A DNA stretch of 64,000 nt from Amphirosellinia nigrospora (lineage: Eukaryota; Ascomycota; Sordariomycetes; Xylariales; Xylariaceae). Position numbers and translations under genes: made by a program. Shown here piece by piece: positions 24,678 through 35,708 of this stretch; position 1 is the first letter of the stretch; each line of letters starts with the position of its first letter. The notes under the pieces were generated by a model. That model was not told the origin of the DNA. It was given only the letters and a program-made list of their open reading frames with translations, and ran no database searches. The stretch is from the NCBI GenBank assembly GCA_004123355.1, contig SCHM01000002.1, forward strand, positions 10,451,569 to 10,515,568. The letters run 5' to 3'.

Positions 24678-26852
24678 TGTGACTATGGATCTTGATGATG
24701 TTGCGATAAAAGCGGTGGAAGGTGTAGAGGATGGAGAAATCGGCCAGGGCGCGAAGGTTGCAGTCCGTGTCTTAATATAGGTGGGGTTGCGATGAGCGGT
24801 GGACGAAGATGATGGGCGGTGGGAGCTCTGACTTTGGTAGTGTTGAGCAAAAGGTGATCTTTTCCTCAATGACAAAAATAGTCAGCAGGGGTCCACGAGT
24901 CGTGCAGATAGTGCACGCTACCAAGATGGCCTCGGGAGGTAGTGGAGGTACTTGAATTAAACAGTCCAGGTACCTGCAGCATACCTACGACATACCTACA
25001 GCTGCATAGTACCCTGTAGCGCCTATCGTGGTATCTTAATAGGTGGGCTGGGGGGTTGGAGGGGTGGAAGCAGCAGCATTAAAAGGACATGCTTATACAG
25101 GGGACACAGAGGATACAGGGGGTAGGTAGGAGTACCAATAACGGAGGACGGAGGCTGTGTACAGCTTCTCATCCGTCGCGCAACGCCAGTCCAAAAGACC
25201 ATGGTCATAGTGTAGCGATGGTGGGATGTCAGAAACAGTAAAAAAAAGAAATGATAACGGCGGGTAGGGCGTTCTGTAGGGTTGGGTTTGCCTTGTTTCA
25301 TGGACAGTCGACCATGGATTTCTATTTCCTTCGTCTGTTGGCGCTGGGAACCCACCGAGCAACCAAGGACGATTCGAAGCTAAGCTGCACCCTTTGACAA
25401 ATCACCTCAGAAGGCGTCGAGATGAGCTCTGCCGAAGGGATGACGATTGGCGCGAACCTCCGATATTAGTCACCGCCGTGTCAATCTGTCAGTCAATCAA
25501 TCAATCAATTTGTCTGACTATAGTACCCTCGATGGTTGGCCGACCACTTATCACGCAAAAATACGGTAAATTTCCGATCCGAGGCTCATATAACGGGCTG
25601 TTATGAAACACATCTGGGATTAGAGGGAGCTGCCACCTATAAGGTATGTATATAGAGCTTTGGACGTAACAAAAATTGGAGCATTGTACCGCTGTGAAGT
25701 ATGGAGCATGACATGCATATAGTAACACATATAGATGTACTTAGATACATCCGAGTCAGTAAGCAGAAAATCAAAACAGACGAATAGGTATGGATGCTTG
25801 TGAGCAAGCTCAACTGGCTTGGAGATACATATCTACTTGGTATCTCCGATCGAGACGGGCATCACCAATAGTTAGCACGCTACCTGAGGCACAATTGACG
25901 CGACTACACCCCATGCTACCGTAACATCCATCCTAACTCGAATTAAATCCAACCTCGCAACTTTTGCACATAAGTAGGTATGTGCACATAGACGCACAGC
26001 ACACGAAGGAAGAAAGGAGGGCAGGTCCCCACCCTTGGCGTAGTAGGTAGTGTAGCTATAAGTAGTTGATGATGACAGGAAGTCGATGCTGGATGGAGAT
26101 AAGGATTAGGGAGGCAGACTTGTGGGAGTAATACGAAGAGGTTACACAATTGCACGTAAAAACTTTTGCAAGTTCTTGTCTCTAAGTTGGGTACTTTACC
26201 ATTCCCCAAAATCTTTTGTTAAAATTTTTTCAACGTTAGGTATATGCAGTGCACTTCCAAGTTTCAAATTCATGGTTCCTGCATGAGCATTAGCACGTTC
26301 GGTAGGTGAAGCACCTGCATTGTATGTACATCAGTGCCCCTCAACCCCTCGGTTATCAGTACCTTTCTACTACTACTAGGTACATCCCTTGGGCCCCTCA
26401 GATGTGCCTTCTTAACAGAGGTATCGAGGTATCTTGGTGATCCAATGTCCAATGCCCAACAACCTTGGAACCTAGGTACCTAGCGACCAGCCAATTGATA
26501 TTGTTTTAGCCATATTTGTTTATCGGTCAAAGGTGATCCGCATCCCGACTGTTCTCTTAATGTAATTCAGCATGTTATTACTTGTAGGCTTAATCCGACG
26601 CTATCCCAGCCCCCCGGGCCGTTTGCTGATCAGCCCACCCTTCATTGATTGGCTCTTCCGGATCGCCACCGATTCACCGATTCCGCAGCTCCGGCGCAAG
26701 GGTTCAACCGTCCTGTCCTGCCGGGGCACCTCAAGTATACCTCAACAGACTAGATAGCACCATACTCTAGCGTCCAGCGTCCAGCATCCGACATCTAGCA
26801 TCGGCCGTCTCACTCTCTCCAGCCTCGACCGATCGGCCATGTCAACGAGGCG
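24678..26852. other. Intergenic between GPx and FAD oxidoreductase
   Basis: Divergent upstream region of about 2.2 kb serving the minus-strand GPx gene and the plus-strand oxidoreductase. No coding region was recognised. GGTA/TACC-type tetranucleotides are common. Short AT-rich segments occur near 26160-26240. Confidence 0.5.
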
Positions 26853-28384
26853 ATGGACAGCCGAATGCCCCGACCGCGACATATCGTGATCATAGGTACG
26901 TACCCCCCAGCGAGTTTCCAGCCACTACCACCCTACAGCGCCCGCCTGCTTTGCGCGTCACCTTCATTACCCTCGAGCTAATTAGAATCCCGCTGCGCAG
27001 GGGGCGGTATAATCGGTACGACCACGGCTTACTATTTAACCCGCCATCCATCCTTCAATCCCTTAATCCACCACATTACGCTCCTCGAGGCCACGTCCAT
27101 CGCCGCTGGTGCCTCGGGCAAGCCGGAGGACTACTCGGTCTCTGGGCATATCCTACATGCATAGTCCCCCTGTCGTACCGCCTGCATGCCGAGTTGGCAG
27201 CTGAACACGATGGTGCTACTAAATGGGGATATCGCCGTCTGGAGTGCGGTCAGATTGCCGCCACCGTAAGGGGGAAAGGTTCCAGGGCTAAGGCGAAATC
27301 TAGGCGGAGGAAATCCACGGCGAGTAAAGCAAAGCGGGCGAATCTGCGGAAAAGCATGTCGACGCCCCAGCAGGACGGACAAGAAAATATTCCTGGAAGT
27401 TGTACAATGGCACGGCAACTCCTCCGCCCGACGTCCAACATTTACCGCAGTTTCAAGACCAAGCCCAAGCGCAAAACGAGGGAAGGACTGGCAGAAGCTG
27501 CCAAAGCAAGATGAGGCTGCGACAACACTAATGTGCCAATCAATACTCCCGGCAGATCTAGATTGGATCGATAGCGAGCTCGTAGAGGAGTATGCCGAAA
27601 TGGGATTAGAAGGGTATACCGAGACGGCGCAGGTACACCCCTATCAGTTCACGACATCCATGGCAGATCTAGCACACTCGGCCGGCGTAGATATCAAGCT
27701 TAATGCGAAGGTGACAAAAATAGGCCTGAGTCGTGGTAGTGTCAAAACAGTCGAGTTCCTTGACCGAGTAACACAGTCAACGCGCACGATTCTTGGAGTG
27801 ACGGATGTCGTGGTTGCAGCAGGTCCCTGGACGAGTAGTTTGCTGCCCCAGACCAAAGTAGAAGGCCTGCGTGCCCACAGCGTTGTCTTTGAGGCAGATG
27901 TGACGCCTTATGCCGTATTCACCAACATCTCGCTGCCAGGAAACTGGATACCATCACATCGGCGGCACCGAGTGCACAATGGGCACGTAGACCCGGAGAT
28001 CTATGCGCGACCGGGCGAGGTCTATGCTTGCGGGAATGTGACCCTTCTGTCCCGCTGCCTGAGACAGCAGACTTGGTCGAAGTCGACGAAGCACAGTGCG
28101 ATGACATGGTTGCCTATATCAGCACCGTAAGTACAATCCTCAAAGCCGCACCTGTCACAGCGAAACAAGCTTGCTACATGCCGCGACACATGCGCCCCGG
28201 GCAGGAGAGCACCCCTCTCGTCGGCGGGACGGCCGTCGAGGGACTCTGGGTCTCGGCAGGTCACACGTGCTGGGGTATCCAGAATGGACCGGCTAGTGGG
28301 AAGCTGATCAGCGAATTTATTTTCGAAGGTGCTGCAACGAGCGCTGATGCCACCGAGCTCGACCCTAGGCAGTTCGGGATATAA
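26853..28384 (+). CDS. FAD-dependent oxidoreductase (DAO family), frame-shifted
   Basis: Resembles fungal FAD-dependent oxidoreductases of the D-amino-acid oxidase fold (yeast Tda3-like). Exon 1 is 26853-26895 (MDSRMPRPRHIVIIG); the intron 26896-27000 splits the dinucleotide-binding motif, and exon 2 continues GGIIG. Further motifs are TLLEATSIAAGASGK, GGLLGLWAYP, LDWIDSELVEEYAEMGL, AQVHPYQFTTSMADLA, VVAAGPWTSSLLP and, near the end, GLWVSAGHTCWGIQNGPASG. The frame breaks near 27115 (GASGK to GGLLG), between about 27250 and 27490 in a Lys/Arg-rich linker, and near 28030. The pieces lie in order with all main motifs, so the gene may be intact in the organism and broken here by missing single bases, or it may be decaying. 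Nothing indicates its substrate. It lies inside the inferred inverted block. Confidence 0.75.
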
Positions 28385-29024
28385 ACTTTAGGATAAGGAA
28401 GTCATGATAGTAATAATAACTGGGTGTATATGAAATCCATCATAACATTATCTTCTAACCCCACTCGTTATGAAGTATTTGTGAACGTTAGCCTCCTACT
28501 AAATGCAGATGATTCGACTACTTAACTATAGTCTAGGTCTGTCTTTGATTTATTATAACCCAAGAAACAGTGGACTATCTAGGGAAGTATCCCAATATAT
28601 CAAACCTAGGCGACGTTCTATGCCTTATTAAGCATGCGCCAACGAAAACATTGTGAATGTCCCCCGCCAATGGCTAAAACCAGTCCTTGGAACTGTGCTG
28701 CCTTCGGAATTGGTGTTGTGTCTGTTGTAGCACTAGGGCCTCGACACTGTACACGCTTCTTATCTCCCGGCGGCACTTTGTGCATTGTTCTTAAGGTAGG
28801 TCAACATGCCCTCGTATGTTACTTATAGGGTTTGACAGAGAGAGCATTTTTCGTCATAATGACCACTCTATATAAGTCAGGATTCTCTATTACGAAAATA
28901 GCGTCCTCTTCCTCATAATCTTCAGCCCCCGCGCGTAATATAATTTAAAACTATGGCACCTCATCACGCACTGCGGCATCCGTCTCAGCCCAAGCTATCC
29001 ACGATCAGCACCTAAATACTTCCA
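28385..29024. other. Intergenic up to the inversion breakpoint
   Basis: No coding region was recognised. The stretch ends at the right breakpoint, where DPP III homology begins abruptly at about 29025. Confidence 0.45.
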
Positions 29025-29983
29025 GGGTGTCTATCGTGACTCTCAGAGAGCCTGGGTCACTGATAAGGCCCCGAAAGTTGTGAATAGGTATCTTAGCGTT
29101 CGTGAAGCTACACAGAGATCCATACGGAGTACGATGAGAATTCGAGAGACTCGTGGCTATTGCGGATGCTGAAGAAACTGCGTTGCTATCGACATTGGTT
29201 AAGCATTCGGACAAGCTCATTCGACGGCTGCTCTGGGCGTCAGGGGAAAACAATGGCATAGGGCCGTTCGAGAAATTGCTTTTCGAGCCACCCGACTTCT
29301 CGAGCATTCATGGTAAGTTTCTACTTCATCGACCAACTACTGGCTTATCACAGGACTGGCAAGGAAAGCGCTTGCTTATTGATCAAGCATCATTTCCCCA
29401 GGGATTAATCTCCCAAACGTAGGCCAACTTGACCTCCCCCCAAACTCCTGTGGCTAACACTTTAGTAGTATAACGGCATTCATCAGGGTGTCAGTTTCAA
29501 GAATGTGATTATCATCAATCGTATGTAGCAGAAAGTACCGCAATGCAATGGCTTTATCCCTGCGGAAGAAATGGAGGCATTCCAGAAGCATAAGTATCCC
29601 GAATATTATTAGTGAATAGTTCTCCGTGGATTTCTTGAGCATGTGTCCAGATTCTACATGACAGGACTAACAAGAAACTCACCGTATATATTGACCGGTC
29701 AAAGACAGTGAATCATGGCAAGAAAAGGTTGGGCGAGATGCTACTGAGACTTCATATATACCGCTTTATAGCCGGCGTGCGAGCTTGTCGGTAATACTAC
29801 GCAGACCTATCTTACGTAGACGATGAAAGGCTTCAGTGGAGGGAGAGGGTCCTTGCCAATAAGCTACCCTCTCCGTTGAATGTGCAGGCTAATACATTCG
29901 TGGAGGGGAACTCCATCATTCCTAAGGTATATGAACCGACATATGTCGGGATTATTGAGAGCTGGTGTGAACTTGCAGTATGA
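29025..29983 (+). pseudogene. Dipeptidyl peptidase III relic, C-terminal part
   Basis: On the plus strand this continues the protein left off at 22260. It reads GVYRDSQRAWVTDKAPKVVN, then LVAIADAEETALLSTLVKHS, GENNGIGPFEKLLFEPPDFS, PGINLPN, FKNVIIINRM, IPAEEMEAFQKHKYPEYY and, after a gap, VYIDRSKTVNHGKKRLGEML, LRLHIYRFIAGVRACR and VQANTFVEGN, ending GIIESWCELAV with a stop at 29981-29983. At least two intron remnants with GTAAGT- or GTAGG-type donors sit at expected kinds of places. In-frame stops interrupt it several times (for example after INRM and after ACR). The central section that carries the zinc-binding HELLGH motif is deleted near 29640-29660. It is a true relic, not a one-base error. 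Confidence 0.9.
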
Positions 29984-30116
29984 GTAAGAGATCCGTGGGA
30001 TAATGAGTCATAAGCTCGTTACATATCGACAAAGAGAACGCTTCGAAGTTTGCCAGACTTTAATAGGCTTACTTCATCCTTAAGGTTCCTAGTATACAGG
30101 TTTTGAGGTGTCTGGT

Positions 30117-31596
30117 TTAGACCAGCTTCCAGACTCCGTCCGTTATCTCAATCTTGATCTCCCTGTTTTCGTCTATATCCTCCTTCCGGCTTCGAGAATA
30201 GCCGTGGTGGCAATTGTGTTATTCAAAGTGGGCAGCCCTCGTGCATCCAAGTCAGAAGGCTTGAGAGATCCGTTATTGACCGCTTGGCAGCCGTCAACAA
30301 ACTTCTCGAATGATACGTAGCCATATCCGCTTTGGCCATTGAAGTTACCCTCCTCATCAGGAGCGCTGTGATAGCAGAGTCAGCAATAATTGCCTCGAAT
30401 AGATCTATAATAGCATGCCAAACTCGACCAAAACCGGTACGGATAATAATGGAAATCACTTACTACTTCATGTAGAACGGGTTATACCACATTAGCTGTC
30501 CAGCGGTATCATCTGCAACGTCGTACCCCCGCTTTGCTTGATTAATGCGGACCTCGCCGCCGGCAGCCATGTAATGGAAGTATTGGTTCGAGTGAACACC
30601 CGCTTTCTGCGGCGCCGTCCAAGAAGCCGTGTAGACGCCCGTGGCGATCTTGCTCGGATCGCTCTTCTTCTGCCACGTGACCAGCACCGTGATGGTGTCC
30701 TCGGTGGCGTCGACGCAGCCCAGGCTCGTCGCGATGCCCTTGGCTGCCGAGGCGGATACCTTTACGGGGACGAACCCCTGTCCGGAGACCATCGAGTCAC
30801 AGATATCCACGTGGTGGCTGTTCAGGTAATAGGAGATGTCCGAGTCAATCCCGGCCCAGGCCTTGAACGTCTCGAGCTGCGACTTGGGCTGCGACATGTA
30901 GCTGTAGAAGTAGTTGAAGTCGCCGAGCTTCTGGGCCTTGTACTTCGCGTCCGCGTACGCTGGGTCGAATCGCTTATGATGTTCGATATACACGTAAACG
31001 CCGCTCTTCTTGGCGGCGTCTATGAGCGACTGATGGTGCTCTAGAGTCTTGACGGCCGGCTTGGTGATCATGACGTGAATTTTGCGTTCAATAGCGTACA
31101 GGGCGATGGGATAGTGAGTCGTGTCCGGGGTGAATATGGTGATAGCATCACCCGGCTTCAAGGCATCTATGGCGGTCTTGTAGGAATCTGGGTCCTTGGC
31201 GTCGTTGGCTGGGTATGACTCGAAGGACGTATCGAGACCATTGTAGATTTTGGTGATGTTTGTTTCCAAATGTTGTCCTTTGGACACAAAGCATTAGCTG
31301 CGTATGACACATTAAGGGGCCCTACGGGTACGTGATTTATACTGACTTATCGCTGGGAATTTGGTTCCATTGGTACCGACCATACTCAGCTGCCCGACCT
31401 TCCCTCTCCTTCGGAGGTCAAACAGGTCAAACCTACCACTCCGACCTTCTTGTCAGAGCCCGAAGCGCCGCCGCCTACGAACCCGGTGGTGTACTCGCCG
31501 GTACCGACCTGTCACCATGTTAATTAATGGGTAGATTAAAATCACCTGAGCCATGATAGAAATTACCATTAGCACATTGAGAGGTCCAGGCGCCAT
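30117..31596 (-). CDS. Gfo/Idh/MocA family NAD(P)-dependent oxidoreductase
   Basis: Predicted sugar or polyol dehydrogenase-like enzyme of about 418 residues. Exons: 31596-31567, 31508-31347, 31277-30464 and 30365-30117. The start MAPGPLNVLM joins VGTGEYTTGFVGGGASG, a Rossmann nucleotide-binding loop. The middle has HVMITKPAVKTLEHH (the family's Lys-Pro site), YIEHHKRFDPAY and YLNSHHVDICDSM. The last exon reads YAPDEEGNFNGQSGYGYVSF and RGLPTLNNTIATTAILEAG. Two one-base shifts are needed, near 31415 and near 30180; both look like missing bases because the family motif continues at once in the next frame. It is transcribed away from the DapA-like gene at 33370, which suggests a shared substrate pathway; the substrate itself is not readable from sequence. 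Confidence 0.85.
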
Positions 31597-33369
31597 CTTG
31601 GATAACTCAAGATTCCTCGATTTAAATGTTTTGGTTGAATGTGATACTACTGTTGATATCTCCCTTGACACATAGGTCAATTAGGACAAAGTTAGCAAGA
31701 CCTAGGATTCAAACAATCAAAAGCTCCTTGTCGTGAGCAAATAGCTTTCCTATAACTAATAGCTATGGTGCCCTCATTAGTCGACGGAAGAATTGAGGGC
31801 AATTGGAGATGCGCCTCAGAGATCTGAGGCGTCGAACTATCTACCCAGTCAGTTCCTGGTAGCACAGTGACTAACAGGACAACCAACCGGGTTAAAAGGG
31901 GAATCATTGTACTAGCAATCTAAAAAGTTGTGTTGCACCATCTACTTAGATGATACCTGCGGGAGAATCATATGTCCATGAATCAAATCTCATAACGCGG
32001 CATCTTCTGGCAATAGATGTTGGATGATCTGGCTATTCATTTACAGAGCCTTTCTCTTATAGCTTTCTATGAGCATGAAGTATAATCGATAGGTTGTGTT
32101 AGTGGGGATATTCTTACTCCAATTACTCCAATTTTCCCTACCCCGCCATCTGTGAGCTTCAGCATGGGAATCTTGGTCATGTTTATTTTATTTTTATTTT
32201 TTTATATCTTGATAAATAACAAGGACTGACAACGGCAACGGCAAGTACTCATGATTTTACGGACCCTGAAACTAACTATCCACTCTAATTAGATCCGAAT
32301 TATTCATAGGGACACACCCTCGGATCCCACAACAGGCACCTTAGGTCGGGGCTATTTACGTTGTATTGTAATTGGTGGGAAAATATTTCCGGATATAGAT
32401 GATGATTTCGTCCTCAATTTGAAAAAATTCTAGGTCCTGTTCAACACGTTTGCGGAAACGACTTTACGTTAACTTTGCTACACTTTACTTACGAGGAGCT
32501 TATTAGTTCTCTGTATTCCGAGGAGCACTGTGCGAGTTCAAGAGGCTGGAGGTGATTATTAGATACTCTAAAGCCATAGGTATACTCCGCATGTTGATAC
32601 TCAAGTAGCACAGCAGACTCGACCTGGAGTTCACGGAGGGACGCCACCTAGTCTACGCCTCCAATACTATAATTTCCAAGTGCATGGAAACAAATGGCTT
32701 AGGTCTCGTTGTAAACTGATTAACTATCATTCATGTCAAGGAAGGACTAGAGAACGATCTAGGCTCGCTATAATTTCCTTGCCTTTCTTCCTCCCATCAG
32801 AATGCAACGATCCCAACCATTCACTAACTACTAGATAAGAAGCATTCCCTATCGACTATTGCGAATGTGATATGTGAACTAACCGTAGCACTCGATGTGT
32901 CCGAATCGCGGAGACTTCGTGGGGTATTAGACCATCAAGGCATTCCACTCAGCCCTCCAGTCAGCCATCACATATTAACCACTCGTCACTTACGTGGCCC
33001 GCGCATATTCTAAGCAGCGAAGTTCGGTGTCTAAGTGCCTGCCTCTTTCGGGCCAATGTCATCACGAGCACGCCGCTTGAACGAGTAGCATGGCGTCTCC
33101 GCACAACTGATGACCCACTAACAACACCGTGCTGTGGATTGAAGACTGGTAAAATCTATTAGCTGATGGGAAGCCGTTTCTTTATCATTGGAGACGCTTC
33201 GTATGCTATTACTTTATAAGACGGCGCAGGCTGCTGTCCTATTCTTGTCCTTACTCTATTTAATACTCTTTCTTTCCTTACCCTATTCGTATCAGAAACC
33301 GGCAAATTAGTCCTCTATAATTACCTATCTTTGTCTTTCTCTATACTAGAACCACCACATAGGGTAAAC
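31597..33369. promoter_or_regulatory. Shared divergent upstream region
   Basis: This 1.8 kb separates the starts of the minus-strand Gfo/Idh/MocA gene and the plus-strand DapA-like gene. It should carry both promoters. A pyrimidine-rich leader (CTTTCTTTCC type) precedes the aldolase start at 33260-33350. Direct repeats of ATTACTCCA occur near 32115-32140. No specific activator site was identified. Confidence 0.45.
31692..31907 (-). CDS. Possible small secreted protein (weak)
   Basis: A 71-codon frame starts MIPLLTRLVVLLVTVLPG, which looks like a signal peptide, followed by a short polar mature part with three Cys ending NPRSC. No family was recognised, and the small size means it could be chance. 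It lies in the region between the divergent oxidoreductase and aldolase genes. Confidence 0.2.
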   Translation of the reverse strand: MIPLLTRLVVLLVTVLPGTDWVDSSTPQISEAHLQLPSILPSTNEGTIAISYRKAICSRQGAFDCLNPRSC

Positions 33370-34346
33370 ATGGCTGCAGTTGACGGCAATGGTCACGGGC
33401 CCGCAAGGCGACCCTTGCCTTGTGGTATATATGCACCAACGATGACTTTCTTTGATCCAGAGACTGAAGAGCTCGACATTCCGGTCATCAAGAAGCATGC
33501 AGAACGTCTTGCACGAGACGGCCTAGCTGGCTTAGTGACCCTCGGCTCCAACGGAGAAGCCGTTCACTGTACGCGCGAGGAGAAGCTGGCTGTAACCCGA
33601 GCCACGAGAGAAGCACTGGATGCTGCAGGCTTTGTGGACATGCCCATCATAGTGGGAGCAACCGAAAGCAGCGTCAAGGGAACCGTCGAATTAATCAAAT
33701 TAGCTGCGGAGGCTGGTGGTGACTATGTGTTGCTTCTTCCACCTAGCTATTATAAAGCCCAGGTTGACGAAGAGATGATCGAAGGCTACTTCACCGCTGT
33801 GGCAGACGCAAGTCCCTGCCCATCGTTCTATATAACTACCCCGGCGCCGTAGCAGGCGTCGACATGGACTCGGATCTACTCATCAAACTCGGCCAACACC
33901 CAAACATCATTGGAACCAAGTTCACATGCGGTAGCACAGGCAAGCTCACACGTGTCGCCTCAGCTTTAGATGCAAAGACGCCCTCTTCAGAAGGCAGCGG
34001 CTACATGGCCTTTGGTGGTATATGTGATTTCACCGTACAAACACTGGCCTCGGGCGGAAGCGGCATCATCGCCGGCGGCGCCAACGTCATGCCGAAAGTA
34101 TGTGTGAAGGTCTGGAACCTGTACGCCGAGGGGAAGATCGACGAGGCCATCAAGCTGCAGAAGGTCCTCTCTCGGGGGGACTGGTTCCTGACCAAGCCAG
34201 CCATCGCGGGCACCAAGCAGGCGATCCAGAGCTACTTCGGCTACGGCGGATTCCCGCGCCGGCCCCTGAAGCGCCTGGACGAGGCCAAGGTCGCAGCCGT
34301 CGCTGAGGGAATCCGAGAAGTTATGGAGATCGAGAAGTCCCTGTGA
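33370..34346 (+). CDS. DapA-family class I aldolase
   Basis: Predicted lyase of the dihydrodipicolinate synthase / N-acetylneuraminate lyase fold, about 325 residues, without introns. In fungi such enzymes include 4-hydroxy-2-oxoglutarate-type and L-threo-3-deoxyhexulosonate aldolases; the exact substrate is not readable. Motifs in order are GIYAPTMTFFDPETEELD, LVTLGSNGEAVHCTREEK, IIVGATESSVKGTVELI, YVLLLPPSYYK, IVLYNYPGAVAGVD (the catalytic Tyr) and IIGTKFTCGSTGKL (the Schiff-base Lys). The start MAAVDGNGHG is chosen over an upstream in-frame ATG at 33331 because family proteins begin near here. One base appears missing near 33822 between SPCP and IVLYNYPG; the frame resumes immediately. It is divergent from the oxidoreductase at 31596. 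Confidence 0.85.
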
Positions 34347-35708
34347 GCACGTGTGCGATGCCATTGGCCTCATATAGACTCCACATCCTGCATCGGCGTC
34401 ACGTCTGGCTACCCATCCGACCGGTTATATGCAGCACCTGAACAACCGCGGGTGCCGGATTCGCTCGGCTCGGGAGAATGCGGGAGAGAATCTGGGGTCG
34501 AAGGGGATGCGGCTCTTCCTGCTGCTTCTCGACATTACTTTGGAGAACCGGTGGGAAACCATGCATCACGGCCCCTGCCCTTTGTTGTATACGTTGCCTG
34601 CCCTCCATCCACCAGGTATTCAACTGTGCATACGCACGTCATCCTCGGGTGCATTCATCCCTGCTCTGCTTGATGCTACGAAATGATACGACGCACACAT
34701 TTTCACATATGCGAAGTCGCGCGATTCTATGTGGGTTTGCTTTGGTTAGATAGTACAAGGAATGGTTTTCTAGAACAGGTCCCAGAACTTCCCATATTTC
34801 GCTACCAGTAACAGATCCTACATTCGGAATAGGGGTGCTGGCAGCGTGTAGGGAGTTAATATTTTCATATCTATATTGCTAAATGCTCGCGTAGTAGCTC
34901 GCCTACTTCATCCCCTTAATACACGATATCATACGACAATCTGCAATTGCTACAAAGGTATTGTCTCGTGATATCTGGTCACATGTGAATCGCAAACGTG
35001 CATGATAGCCCCCAACTTCAAACCTAATATTGTTCAGGGCCACTCTTCGCGTAGAAGCTTGGTTGCTTGTAGGTATAAGTGTAGCCTTTATTTCTGTTCT
35101 CGAGATATAATTGGCTAATATTTCCTCGTTTGTCGGCAAGTGCTGGTTTGTTATGTATTGGAACGTTGGTAGTTGGCAAACCTATGGCTTAGCTGCTTGA
35201 ATAATCCACTCGTGATACTTTCTCGTCGTGTTAAGAAGCTGGGCTCCCAGTATCGATATTTTCTTTAACAATTATATATAGAAGCATAATTATATCAAGT
35301 AAGGAAAAAGAAAGGCGTGAAGTATCGGGTTGAAGCATTCAGGGAGAAATGGGTAGGGACCCTTAAGATAGGAGGCGATGATAAGATCTGTAAATGGAAA
35401 GCGGCGAACAGTTTTGTGGTCTGTGCGCTAACCCCACGTTGATTTCTGCCATCTCGGCGAGCGCCATATCGATAGGCGGGGCATTGGAGTATGCGCATTC
35501 TACCTACCTCTTAATGTTATTGAGTGCTTTTTATACTATCATTCTTCCCGCCCCTTAAAAAGCTAAGACACATGGATACCTAGTGTCTCTCGTAGATACC
35601 GAATTGGCAAGTTCTTGCGACTTGTCTGGCTAGCCGATCGGCTTGTTTGGCTAGGTTAAAACATTCAATTTGTTGAGGATTGCGACGACACAACAATAGA
35701 CCGACAAG
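34347..35708. other. Intergenic
   Basis: No supported gene. A 78-codon minus-strand frame at 34903-35139 has no recognisable features. The right end is the upstream region of the DRG2 gene. Confidence 0.5.

Noticed and set aside
26896-27000. Independent gene starting at 26951
   Set aside because: The frame beginning there reads through the intron of the FAD oxidoreductase; the exon starting at 27001 restores the GGGIIG binding motif.
30538-31044. 168-codon plus-strand open frame
   Set aside because: Antisense to the conserved Gfo/Idh/MocA coding exon; Arg/Leu-rich with no family features.
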